Source of the DNA: Artocarpus heterophyllus
Taxonomy: Eukaryota; Streptophyta; Magnoliopsida; Rosales; Moraceae
DNA: 64,000 nt
NCBI GenBank assembly: GCA_025403435.1
Contig: CM046345.1
Location: forward strand, 8,870,235 to 8,934,234
Direction of reading: 5' to 3'
Both the position numbers and the translations under genes were made by a program. Below the pieces are notes generated by a model, which had not been told where the DNA came from, made no database searches, and saw only the letters and a list, made by a program, of their open reading frames with translations. Positions 11,740 through 23,500 of this stretch are shown piece by piece (position 1 is the stretch's first letter; the number at the start of each line of letters is the position of its first letter).

Positions 11740-12261
11740 TTATTCCCCATCCAGTTTTCTTATGGCTTGACAAACAGGATCTATAAATACCATATTCCTG
11801 AGGCGTTGTCTTTCTGTATAAAATTTAGGCCAGAGTTTAAAAATAGCTCCTTGAACATATCCACTAGGGTGACCGTGGAGAGGAGGATGGATGCTATCCA
11901 AGTTCTCCTTTGAAAGTCCATCCCTACAAAACCTTATTTTATCCTCTCTATTCGTAGACATATAACCAGGTGAAGTACATTTACCGTTACAATTTTGTCT
12001 TCCACATTTGTTACAAGTGATCACGATGGCACGAGCTCTTCTTTTCATTGCACTACGACTGGTACCCGTTCCTGGTAAACCGACATCTTGACTAAAGTCA
12101 CTCGGACGGATTTTCCCCTCTATCAACATTCTCACATCACAAGGGATGCCAAAACGCATAAGAATCCACAACCGAGTAATTCTAGCCTTGTATTTCTTTC
12201 TGAGAATCTTTTGGGAGAGTGATGGGAAATACTTTCTCAGGTGTTGGTACTTTGGGTCCAT
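11740..12261 (-). CDS. Basic Cys-rich protein with CxxC-type zinc-finger-like motif, function unknown
   Basis: 173 codons from ATG 12261 (MDPKYQHLRKYF), the first ORF in the sense direction of the element and 643 bases upstream of the LOG ATG. Seen directly: a basic N-terminus with KILRKKYKARITR, a Gly/Ser turn (GLPGTGTSRSA), then an arginine-rich patch KRRARAIVIT running straight into CNKCGRQNCNGKC (about residues 90-109), a plausible zinc site. Then a hydrophilic tail with a His/Pro segment (HPPLHGHPSGY). No signal peptide or membrane segment. An arginine patch directly before a compact Cys cluster is the layout of small nucleic-acid-binding proteins, including the Cys-rich proteins of some plant flexiviruses (Carlavirus type). 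That is a pattern resemblance only. It could equally be an element-specific RNA-binding protein replacing gag nucleocapsid. Confidence 0.6.
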   Translation of the reverse strand: MDPKYQHLRKYFPSLSQKILRKKYKARITRLWILMRFGIPCDVRMLIEGKIRPSDFSQDVGLPGTGTSRSAMKRRARAIVITCNKCGRQNCNGKCTSPGYMSTNREDKIRFCRDGLSKENLDSIHPPLHGHPSGYVQGAIFKLWPKFYTERQRLRNMVFIDPVCQAIRKLDGE

Positions 12262-13730
12262 GATGAGATGAAAGAAGAGTAAATAGAAAGAAAAAATTAA
12301 GATAGTAAATTGCAGAATCCTAGAATTCCTTCTTCTTTTAGAGAAAAAGAAGAATTTTTAATGAAAAAGAAGAGGATTTGCGATTTAGAGAGAAAATAAC
12401 AAATTAAGAGAGAAAAAGTGAACTCGGAGAAATAAGCTCCTATGCACAGTAAACGTATTTGTAAACAATGATTAAACCACTGTATATGACACGTATAGAA
12501 ACCACGTGGGAGAGACAGTGTGAATCAAACTGATTTAAGATTTGAACTAGGCCCAAATGTTCTTAGTTGAAAATGGTCAGGTTGTTTCGGGCCTTAACAC
12601 ATTTAGAACGAGTTAAATAACAAACATAAAATTGAAAACCAATTCGTATGAATCTTAAACCCAATTCAAAGCTCACTATAGATAAAGTTGACTATAAACA
12701 ACAAATCTAATTTAACGACAACAAGGATCTTCCTGAATGATATTTAAAATCATTTCATAACAACATAATCTTCCAGCAACTCAAATAATTTTGTTTTAAT
12801 CAAAACCTTATTGAACAATGCATACACCCATATGTTATTGATAATACTCAACATCTATCAATGGATTCATCATCATTGCTACCAAGGGTTTAGAATGTGA
12901 CTAACCTTGAAATCAATACGATTTACGTCTTTCAACGTAGACCATATCAACGAACAAAGACACTTGATGTTACTACTTAAGAACATCTACAATCCTCACA
13001 ATTCTACTTATACAATATATAATTTCCTCATATAACAAAACCTTAGGTAACCAAAAGATTCACTGATACACTTAAATACAATGTACGTAACGAAATATTC
13101 CAATTTTGAGATTCATGCATTCTAGACTTTACACAGTCTCAACAGACCAAAAGTCTAACATTTATCTCTCTCAAGATTCAATACCATGATTCCCAACTTA
13201 TATCATATTCCTCGAATATATAGAACTTTTAAGAAAAGACATTGACACTTATGTGCTCCATTGAATCCACACATAATCATTACTTAGGTTTGAATCAATT
13301 ACGAAAAATTTGGTATATCTATGTCAAACTTTAAAATCAATAAATCAAGCCTTATATTTCTTATTGTTTTTCACGAGACAAAAGGCTCTTAAATCCTCGT
13401 ATCTATACGAATTTCTCATCGTTTATACGAATTAGATATGCTTATAGATCCTAATATTATACGAATCTCTCATAAGCATTCTACTTATAAACTCATTCCA
13501 TATAATTATCATTCCCTTATAACTATTAATACTTTCCTTCTATATAATTATTGTACTCATATAACTATTGATATTTTCATTCTATGGCCTTTCCATGTTA
13601 CATCCTTCTAGACTGTATAAATCAATGTGAAGGTTCATTTTGATGATGACAATGAAAATTCAACTTCAAAACCATCTCAAAAATATATTTTTTTAAAGTG
13701 GTGCTACACTCCCTAGGTTAACCGAACCTA
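12262..13730 (-). other. Leader region of the LOG-carrying element
   Basis: 1.47 kb between primer site and first ORF. AT-rich, no substantial sense ORF, no gag similarity seen. It would be the 5' untranslated leader of the element RNA and probably holds the packaging signal. Confidence 0.55.
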
Positions 13731-13743
13731 GGCTCTGATACCA
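13731..13743 (-). other. Primer-binding site, tRNA-iMet type
   Basis: Minus strand reads TGGTATCAGAGCC, seven bases inside the 5' LTR. This fixes the element's orientation as minus. Confidence 0.92.
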
Positions 13744-13750
13744 AAAATTC

Positions 13751-15724
13751 TGTAACGCCCCTATATGGGGGTTAACAGTTTTTAATGAGATAAAATAAAA
13801 ATAAATAATAAAAGTAAAACCTTAAAAATAAAATTTGCCCGGGACTTAAATGAAAACTCTCAACTCAAAAATAAAAATATAAACGACAAATAAACCACAG
13901 TTTTAATGTAGCACCTTAAATTTAATAATATAAACTGTTGTCATCATCATTTTAACCCTCAACACATTGTAATACAGTCACAGAAAGTAACAATTGATGC
14001 TTACATTATCATGAAGAACATTCTTTACAATTGAGCAGTCCCAATGTAATATAGTTACATCACTTCCTCAACTATATTTCTCGTAGCCACCTCACACTTA
14101 GTGAGTCCTGAAAAGATATAAACATAAGGGAATGAGCAACACTATGCTCAGTAGAGAAAGCCATTACTCACCTTTAGGTTTTTATCATTACCACATTAAA
14201 ACCTGCATGGTTAGTAAGTCACATCATATTTCAGATTATGAGGTTTATTATGATCACATCTTATGGATACCGTAGTTAATCATTACCAAGTGTCATAATT
14301 ACACATTTATACAAATATTACCAATCATCATTGTTCCTAGGTATCCATGTTAAATTGAGTATCACTCAACTCATCGAAACCCAAATGGGCGCACTTGATC
14401 ACCCTATAAACATTCCAAGGGTGTTCCGGTGAGGGGACATCAAGCCCCGAGTCCTCACCAAATCGATTCCTGTACAGTGTGTTCTGGGACTTTCAACCCA
14501 AGGAAGCGTCATCGCCTTCCCCCTACTTTACCTTTTAGGGTATTCATGCCCAAGGACGTAACCGTCGCCCTTTTCATGTCTCACAATTTCTCTATATTAA
14601 ATCATTATTAATAGAGTTAATTTTCCTAACCATGCTTCTCAATTTATAACATGTGTCAATTCATTATGTTCCTCGCCGTACAATACAAGACGAGTCCATG
14701 TCATAGTTTCATATGTGATACACATATAATATCAGTTCAACATAGATATATATATATTGCGGCAAAACAATCAATTTTAATTCTATAAAAACCTCACAAA
14801 AGATGAGTAATAGAATCCCTACCTTTCAAGCTTATCAACAATCTTTTAATCCTGGAATCAGTTAACGTTAGCTCCATACTCCCTTGATCCTAAGGCGTGC
14901 ATAAGGACAATTAAAACTAAAGCACAACATACAACTACATTCATAAAATTTATTTTAATTTAATCTTAGAATTTCAAGAAATAACCACTACCCATAGAGG
15001 TATTATAAAGTTTAACAATATAAATTTTCTGTCTAGGGCATATACACTTAGACTTCATACATATGCTCCAAAATAGCAACAAACATATACTTAGGTTTAA
15101 GAACGCAAATTTGAATAATCCTTTAGTATAAAAGAAAATTTATAAATGAAAGACTAAATTTGTTCATAAGATTCTAACCTCGGATTATGGTTAGTTGGAA
15201 GCTTGAAATGGCTTCAAAACAGGTTCCTTTAGTTCGGTATGACTGAAATTCTTGCTCAAATGGAGGTGATGGTGGTTGATTTTTATGGCTGCCTTGAAGA
15301 AGTTCTCTAAGTATTTTGCTTCAGCAAAGAAATGAGAAGAAGAGTGTGGGAACCGTGGAAGAGAAAGGAAGAAAAGATGAAGTCTTTGAAGAGAAGTGAT
15401 AGAAACAATTATAGAGGAGACATGTTGAAGCATGTCACGGAGGAAATAAAGAAAATGAGGGTCAAGAGTAGTTGGAAAAGATATCCTTATGTCTCATCTA
15501 AAGACTTTAACACATATAATGCCAATATGACATTTTTGAGATTTATTAGAAGTTCTAAGGTTTTTTAGTAATCATACTAAATAAATATAGGAGAATTTTA
15601 GAAAACTTAAAAATAGATAAAAATAAATATTATAAAATAAATTTAAATGAAGCAATTTTTTTTTTATACATTAAAAATTAATTTAATTACCTCAATACCC
15701 GTTAGAAGAATAACGGGTGTCACA
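13751..15724 (-). repeat. 5' LTR of the LOG-carrying element
   Basis: 1,974 bp and practically identical to 7518-9491. It should contain the promoter for the LOG and Cys-rich transcripts. I could not single out a TATA box with confidence. Confidence 0.95.
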
Positions 15725-15729
15725 GTCTG

Positions 15730-18309
15730 TTTCTTATCTAAGATGAAAATAGGAAGACAACAGCCGTTGTGAGCGACCTTGGTTTGATGAGAGCAATCTG
15801 TGTGGGCAACTTTTGGATCCAAAATCGCAATTTCTTTGGTGAGAGCTGAAAAACATTTGCAAAATATACAAAGATTTAACGATTTCAAAACATGCAATAC
15901 CGACAAGAGTTTCCACAGAAGAAGTATTCAAAATGGCAATTACTGAGAAGGTCACTTCTCAAGTTTGATCAGTGCTACTGAAACCCAAATGCACAAGCCA
16001 TTTCTCAATTATTATTATTTTTCTTGGCAGAAAGAAAACTTTATAAGCGCCTGTTTGGGAACATATATTTGAACCATAAAATTTTAGTTCAACTCAATTT
16101 TATGATGATGTTTTTTTTTAATAAAACTTGAATTATTATGGTGTTTTTAGTTTTAATCTTTGGTTCAAACTTTTGTTTCCAGATGGACTATAACGGCACA
16201 CAAACTTTCCAAAAAAAAAAAAAAAAGAAGGGCACTTGAAAAGGGCAAGAGCATAGCATAAAAGGCTCAAATAGAGAGCAAATGTAGGAGCAATAGCTTC
16301 TCAAGTTGGATCTTAGGACCCCTGCTTGTGTTTTATTGTTTGAAAATTAAGTTCTCTTCCTTAGTGAAAAGGAGAGAACTTTAGAGGGAAATAAAAGGGG
16401 AAAAAAAAAAAACCGACATTGTTCATTGTTGGGTTAAGGAAGGCGATGGCAATCTTGTAAAAACATGTTGAGCAATGATGTGTTTTTTTAGCTGGCTTGA
16501 TGACACACAACGGCACTTTATAGGTACGGACTAAGGATTGAAAAATCGATATTTTTATTAATATTTTTATAGAAATTTTCATATTTTGAAGAGTATTAGT
16601 ATGAACATAAGGGTGTTATATCTTTTTTGTAGAATATCTAAAAGTTTTCATAGAAATATTTGCGAATATTGATATTTTGATAGAAATATCGATTTCGGTA
16701 AAAACTATAGTGTTAAATAACAAAATATTGAGAAATTTTATAAAAATTTTCACGAAAATATCAATAAAATATCAACAAAATATCCGTGCTTTCTACTTTT
16801 TTTTTCCTTAATTTACTTGTAAAATGTTATAAAATTCATGTCTTTTTTTGTTTAACTTTTTTGAAGTTTTTTTTAATGTAGCCTTTATTTTCAATGTTAT
16901 TATAAAACTCATGTTTTTTGTTTACTTTTTTATATATAGTCCGTAGTCTTTTGAATCATTTTAAACTTTATATAATGAGATGACCAAATTTGTAGGGTAA
17001 TAGAACCAAAGAAAAATTAGAGAAGTGGAGAACTTGGTATTTTTTCTTACTTTTTTGCAATATGATCAACTCACAATTTGTTATACATGGAGGGAGAGTG
17101 GGAAGGGATCAAGAGATATGCATGACATGGTTATGATTATGTAAAAAACTATTCAAACTCCATGTCTTGATATCAATTTTGTTTAAACCAAGAAAATATT
17201 CTAAATACCTTTAAACCTTTTAAAAGCTTTTTAAGGCATTGATGTTTTCTTTTCTTGTACAAAATTATGCATATAAAGTACATGTATTAGATTGACTTTT
17301 AACTATTTTACTCAATTTGAGATTGTATGCATATCATTTATCATATTATAATCAATTTTTACAATTTATATTTATCACATACTTATTATTTAGGATGAGA
17401 GTTTCATCTAAATTTTGTATTATTAACAATTTAGATTTTTTTAAAGCCTCATTTAAAAATAAACTGTTTTAAGGTGGCTTTTTATATTTTACGTTAGTTT
17501 CTACTGATATCGATATTTTCATAAAATTTAAACACCGATATTTTCATGGATATCGATATTTTCATTCTTAATAATGACACATATAGAACATGTTTTGGGC
17601 AGTGATAGTCCTCAAAATGGCAATATAAAGGGTGTAAGCGTCAAAATATGGCTACGAATTAAAGATACCAAGTGTAACACCCCCTTGAACAAATCTTTAG
17701 TTATGAGGTTAATTTTTGTAATTAGCTGCATTAATTGAATTTATATTCTATTAATTTCCGTGTTTATTTAAGTATAATTTATTAAAGAATATTCATTTCT
17801 GTTATCAAGTGCAAGAAAGATAAATTTTGATGATCATGGAAGTCGTTGGCGATGTAGAACCGACTGGAACACATCTTTGTTAAGGAATCATATATTTGGT
17901 ACCGCTATATGTTCATTTATTTATTTTTTTTGGAACTACCAATTTAATTGGTGATATTAGTTTACAGGCATTTTTGTGTTTACTGATTAGATGATTGGGA
18001 ATGAAGGTGTGAATATTTGCCCACAAAATTGTAAGTAAATGTTAATGTTATAATTAGGAAAAAAATGTGAAAATAACATATTTTATATGTCATTTTGACT
18101 TGTGCTCTAATAAATAATATTATTTCAAGTGTTATATTTATTTTTACATAATCATTATTTTGAGAGTTGTAAAAGTAAATTATTATTTTTAAAATGTTTG
18201 AAAAGCCAATGTTGTAATGTTTAAACAAAAAAGTCAATACATAAACCAATGATAGTTGATGTTTTTCATTGTCTCAACATCAACCATTGAGAGCAATATG
18301 AACACTTTA
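15730..18309. other. Intergenic, AT-rich; left part of the duplicated bZIP module
   Basis: No gene recognised. 16540-16800 and 17500-17570 hold repeats of ATCGATATTTTCAT / GATATCGATATTTTC type, probably an old transposon relic. From about 16850 rightwards the sequence is similar to 61010 onwards (shared TGATATTAGTTTACAGGCATT and following bases), marking the left side of a segmental duplication. Confidence 0.6.
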
Positions 18310-18473
18310 AAAAGAGTGTTTGACAAATTAATTTAAAGTGAAAAAATTGGTTTACTCAATGTAGCATGTAAGAGCTTTACATGATCTAGTTATTTTTTGC
18401 TTTATACTATAATATATGAAAGTTTTAAACTGTTATTGATTCAATTCGATTAAACCAACGTGGGAAACACCCT
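18310..18473. mobile_element. MITE copy D
   Basis: GAGTGTTTGACAAA on the left, GAAACACCCTATAAG on the right, with the family core CATGTAAGAGCTTTACATGATC inside. The same insertion is present in the duplicated module at 62185-62347, so it predates the duplication. Confidence 0.7.
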
Positions 18474-18726
18474 ATAAGAATCAAGTGGCGTTTTGGTCTG
18501 AGCATAGACATATACATAATCAGATATCTAATCTTTATGCTAATGCTCTAAAAATGACAACGTACTAGTTCATATGTAAAAGATTAATACAAATTTAAAC
18601 AGCAAGCAAAGGAAGAAAGAAAGAAGAAACAAATGTAAATTGGCCGTTTCATACATCCATATAGAACAATGGAACAAAATCAGCTCAGAGTAAATATACA
18701 GTTGATTAGTGGGAAAAAATTTTCAT

Positions 18727-19508
18727 TTAGTGCCTGCTTAGAATATCGTTCTTTGGCTCAATACTCTGATCAACTTTAGACCTAGTGTTCATGAGAACCT
18801 GCGTTCAGATTACAATATTAATTTTAGAATTCACTCTTAAATCTAATATTTTTTCAGTTGGTGATTAATTAAATTAATTAATTATAATTAAGCAATTAAA
18901 GAGAGAATTCACCTTACGAAGCATGGTATTTTCGTTAATCAAAGTGGAGATGTTTTCTTCATGCTTTGAGTTGATATCTTGCATTTGTTTAGCTCTTGAT
19001 TCTAAATCACACACGTAAACCTTCTTTCTTTCGCGGGCTTGTTGGGCGGAGACCCTATTTCTAAGTACTCTGATAACACACAAAACTCACGGACAGATCG
19101 ATTAATTTTACATTAAGACATAATAATGACAATCACAATGTCTAAACTAGAAATTAGTGGTAAATAGTTGGGCACCTTTTGAGCCTTTTGTGTTCCTTAT
19201 CAACAGGGTTGCGTCTCCTCTGCCATTTTTCGGGAAATCCAATCTGCGGCGTTGGCTGTGGCGGAGGAGGCGTATTGTTGGAGTTGGAGAGAGGTTGATG
19301 GGCTTGAGCTTCCAACTCCATGTTTGGAACTCTGAACAATTCTTCATCGCTCTTTTCTACGTTCATTCAAAACCAAAATTTAGCCACCACTAATCAGCAT
19401 TATAATTAATCAAGACAAACATAATTTATTATAACACTTACTGGGTTTGTCACTTTGGGACTTACCGTAGGACGAAGTAGCACAACTACTGTTTGCATAA
19501 GTAGACAT
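18727..19508 (-). CDS. HYH: HY5/HYH-like bZIP transcription factor, four exons
   Basis: Coding exons 19508-19442, 19356-19176, 19069-18913 and 18798-18727; every junction is GT-AG and the phases agree, giving 158 aa with no stop. Exon 2 starts with [13 protein letters not shown], the acidic VP motif by which HY5-class proteins bind the COP1 ubiquitin ligase. Then comes a Pro-rich linker, [15 protein letters not shown], and the bZIP in exon 3, [18 protein letters not shown], with the invariant N-x7-R. Zipper heptads read L, M, H, L, L, so one position has His instead of Leu. HY5/HYH are nuclear G-box-binding activators of light responses. Length lies between Arabidopsis HYH (149) and HY5 (168). 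The short N-terminus and VP motif favour HYH, so the symbol is by similarity. Degenerate copy at 62654-63432. Confidence 0.9.
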
Positions 19509-20510
19509 TATTTAAAATAATAATACTGCATATATATTTTATATTTGTATATATGTGTAGATATTACGCGCATTCCACATAATATTATGGGGATTTGGGA
19601 GGCTATTTTAAGAACACGTTTCTCTATACACAGCTACCAATCCATTTCGTGTACATCTGTACAAGACATGATGATAAACATCTCCTCTTTCGTTATCAAA
19701 AAAAAAAAAAACTCCTCTTTAGCCCCACCAACACCAACTCCAAATCAAACACGCGGCACGTGATTTTTCTTGTCTTTTTAGTCAGTGATCTAGAGAGACA
19801 AATGATTTGTAAATTTCTTCAAATCATAGAACAAAAGGGGTCTCCTAAGGTTCCTTGGATGAACAAGGGGTCAGTCAACAAGATTGGACAATCAATATTT
19901 ATATCAGTTGTAGCCTTGAGGAATTTCTTAGATTTAGGCACAAAAATGGAAACGAAAATAGTAGAATGTATGTATAAATAGGGAACAAAAGACATTTCTG
20001 TTGATCCTATAATAAATATAATAAATATAATCGATTATTGACCAACCATCTGATCCTATCATTATGAAAACATAAAATCTTAATTAAGCTGACAAACACA
20101 GAAGATCAAAACAGAGAAGTACAATTCATTGGCAATCTCTTAAACAACAAACTTAGCTAATAAAAGGAAACTTTCAGAGAAATATGAGCTTATTCCCATG
20201 TTGTAACATTTGAATTACCTTTCAATGAAGTCCCTGGATAGTTGCAAAATATGCTGAAAAAGAATTCAACCTCGCCTCTTCACTCGCCTTTCTGCAAAAC
20301 CACCAAAGGTAAAGAATCCAAAGCTAAGAAGTTAAAAAAAAAAAAAAGAACAAACAGAGCACACAAAACCGGATGAATTATTAAGACATCATCAATTTCC
20401 AACTTTTCAAGTAATGAATTGTCAAAAGAAAAAAAAAAAAAACACTTTTAATGTAAAGTGAGAGCAAAGTTCCAGATGGATAATAGCAAAGGGGAGTTGG
20501 GGATACAGAA
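19509..20510. other. Intergenic region: bZIP 5' flank and TNL 3' flank
   Basis: Promoter side of the bZIP gene (minus strand), reaching to the TNL stop at 20511. About 19580-19995 is repeated at 63560-64000, and 19620-20500 more loosely at 47530-48010. It contains a G-box at 19757. No further gene seen. Confidence 0.65.
19757..19762. promoter_or_regulatory. G-box CACGTG upstream of the bZIP gene
   Basis: CACGTG about 250 bases upstream of the bZIP ATG, in context ACACGCGGCACGTGATT. HY5-class bZIPs bind G-boxes, so self- or cross-regulation is plausible, but the site is only a sequence match. Confidence 0.55.
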
Positions 20511-23500
20511 TTATTCCTTTTCTTCTTTCTCATAAACCAATCCAACGCCAATCCTTTTCGCCATATGACCACATCTCAGCCGTTCATAATGACCATCCAC
20601 CCAAGCTGCATGATTCACATAGAATGATGCCACTATTGCATCCCTATATTCTCTAGAGTTGTGTCTCCAGCACCAGATGAAGACATGGTCTGAACCAGCA
20701 CCACTACTAGTGATTTTAGCTTCTTCTACTTCCTCATTAGTAATCCATTCGTTACTGTCGATAAAAAAAGGAGCACCAGATACACAATCTTTGTGGATTT
20801 GCCCAGACTCATTTTTAAGATGTATGTCAAAATAAAATTGTAGCATTTTCAGCTTGGAAGGATATTTGAAGCCTGCAGGTATTAATGGAGCAACAAAGCA
20901 AATTGCAAAACACACAAAATTAGAATTATTCCAATCATTTGGAAGCTTCATACTTATTGAATCCCCCTCTGCTCGATGGCCGAACCACTTTGGAATTTCA
21001 TTTCCCGGATAACAAACTTCAAAGCGAGAACCGTAAAATCCCAAATAAAAACGAAGTGATGCTGACTGCACCAACACGAACAAGAATATTGTAATGCGAA
21101 TTAAAAGCCATTTTGATATTATTAAATTAAAAAAAAAGAAGATTACAAAATGCATACATACCGTTGATTTTTTTAAACTATAGAAGATATTACTTAAGTC
21201 ACTGCGTTCATTCCGTTCTAATTTCCAGCACTTTGTAAATTTAAATTGCTTGTTTGTTTCGGGCCGAAAATCTTCAGTCAGATGTCTTAGTGTGAATTTA
21301 GAACCCGAACTTGATAATGTCTCCAGTGAAGTACATCCACTTGCATCAAGCCAATTTATAGACAATGGAAGTTGTGGTAAAGACCGAAGCTTCCTGCAAT
21401 CTCTGATGTCAAGTATTTCCAGTCGATGAAGTTGTATGATGCTTGAAGGTAATTTCTCAAAAGGGTTCCCTGTTAAACTTAACCCGGTTAACGAGGATAA
21501 AATGCCCAGCCACTCGGGAATTTCAACAATATTGCATCCATCTAGAGTCAGGGAACTTATAGGGATCAACGGAAATAATCTGATTCGTAGATGTTCAAGT
21601 TTGGAACAGTCATGGTGTGATAAGAATTTAAGACTGCTTAAATTATAAACCCAATTGGGAACAAATTGGAGTTTTTTACGCCAATTCATATCTTCACGAC
21701 AAAGCCCAAATAACTTTTCAACCATAAAAGAGTTGGATAACACTTGGATCCTTGTTTCCTTTAAATTAGAAGGAGCCTTTGTGAATTTTTTCAATCTTGA
21801 GCAACCTTCTAGATTAAGTTCTTGAAGAGACTTCAACTTAAAAATGTTTGTTGGGAGACTCTCAAGCTTTTGGCAATGTGAAAGAAAAAAACACGTCAGG
21901 CGATGAAGACCCTCAATTGATGATGAAGACACTTGCTGTATTGATGTGCCACCCACATGTAAATATTCTATATTTCTTGGAAGTGTTGGAAGATTCTTGA
22001 TATGTTGACAACAAGAGATACTTAATTGCACAAGATTTTCAAAAGACCCAATTGATGAGGGCAATTCTGTTATTGCAGTCCCTGATACGCCTAAGGATTT
22101 TATATTCCCAGATATCTTTGGAAGAGATTTAATGAGACTGCAACCTTTAAGCTCAACAAATTCAAGATATCTTTGGGAATTAAGCGGTGGAACTTCAAGC
22201 AAACTTCTACAACCCATAAGATTAATACTCTCTAATTTCAGAGCCCGAGAAAGGTCTGGAAGTTTGACTAATTGCTTGGAATATGAAAGGTTGATATGTT
22301 TTAAGTTTTCAAGAATCTATAAAAAAAAAATAATAATAACAATAGTTAGATTATCAATTAATAAACTTTATTTTGTCAGAAACACGCATTAATATTTAGG
22401 AATTATATATGTTATATTCATTATGTAAATAAAATTTTAGCATACCTGAACAACATTCGGAAATTGCTTACGTTGACTATGAGGCATGTCAAGTTGAACA
22501 AGATTGTGCGGCTTAAACTCTAACGGCAAAGACTTCGATGGATAGTTATACCAACACAGATATCTTAATGAACGAGGAAATTGTAGCTTCTGAGTAAAGT
22601 TGACTATGATCTTGTTATGATTACAAGACTCTGGGTAATAGATCTTTAGAAATCTTAGATTACACATCTCCCCAAAAACTGTAGATCTCAAGTGTAGATC
22701 TTCATTCATCTTACACATGTCAAGGCATATTCCTTCAATTGCTTCAGTCCCCTGACAATTATAAACAAATTAGACTAGATAAATATACAAGACATAAAAG
22801 AAAAACAGAACTATCATGTGCATAGCGAGATAAAGATTAACATTGCTTAGCATTTTATACATTACTTTATCATTTTCTAAAACATGACAGACATCTTGAG
22901 GAATCCACAAGCGACTGCGCTTTCCAGGCTCTTTAATCGATTGTTGGCGAACGATTTCCCAGCACATCTCTTGTATCAAATTATGCATCTCAATTGTACC
23001 ATCATATGCAATGGTTACAAGAGATTTGTCTGCGAGAACTTCAACCCCAATTTTTGCAGACAAATTAGAATCATCTAAGATGCTTTCTACGAATTCTCTT
23101 GTCTCTCCTTTAAGAAAACATGCAATATCAAGGAGAATATCTTGATCCGTGTCATGCAACCCATCATAACTTATTTTCAACACCTTTTGAATGTCTGGAT
23201 GGGGAGATAATTTTAGTCTCTTTAATGCGCTTTCCCATTCTCCAGTAGTTCTAGAATGAAGAAAGGAACCTAAAACTTTAAGAGCTAATGGATTGCCGTT
23301 GGTAAACTTTGTTATTTCTTTCGACAACTCAACAAAACGTGTTTCAGATGGCTTTCTTTTGAAGGCATTCAAATAAAAAACTTCAAGTGCCTCTTCAAAA
23401 TCTAATGCTTCAACTTCGTAAATACTATCAACATCTCTTTTAAGCAATTGTGCATCCCTTGTCGTTATCAAGATTTTGCTTCCCTCTCCAAACCAATTGT

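Larger units (their letters stand above)
7518..15724 (-). mobile_element. Young non-autonomous LTR retrotransposon carrying a LOG ORF and a Cys-rich ORF
   Basis: A complete 8,207-bp element on the minus strand. The 5-base target duplication GTCTG is perfect (7513-7517 and 15725-15729). Both LTRs are 1,974 bp, and I found one mismatch between them by eye (C at 9043, T at 15276). The tRNA-iMet-type primer site is at 13731-13743 and the polypurine tract at 9492-9509. I see no gag, protease, RT, RNase H or integrase motif in the 4,259-bp interior. It has instead two intact sense-oriented ORFs (12261-11740 and 11096-10446). Ends TGTAACGCCCC...GGGTGTCACA and the size suggest a Ty3/gypsy-type LTR that needs proteins from another element. 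A solo LTR of the same family lies at 44657-46624. Confidence 0.92.

Noticed and set aside
18727..19508. HY5 rather than HYH
   Set aside because: Short N-terminus and overall length fit HYH better, but only a tree would settle it; the symbol is given by similarity.
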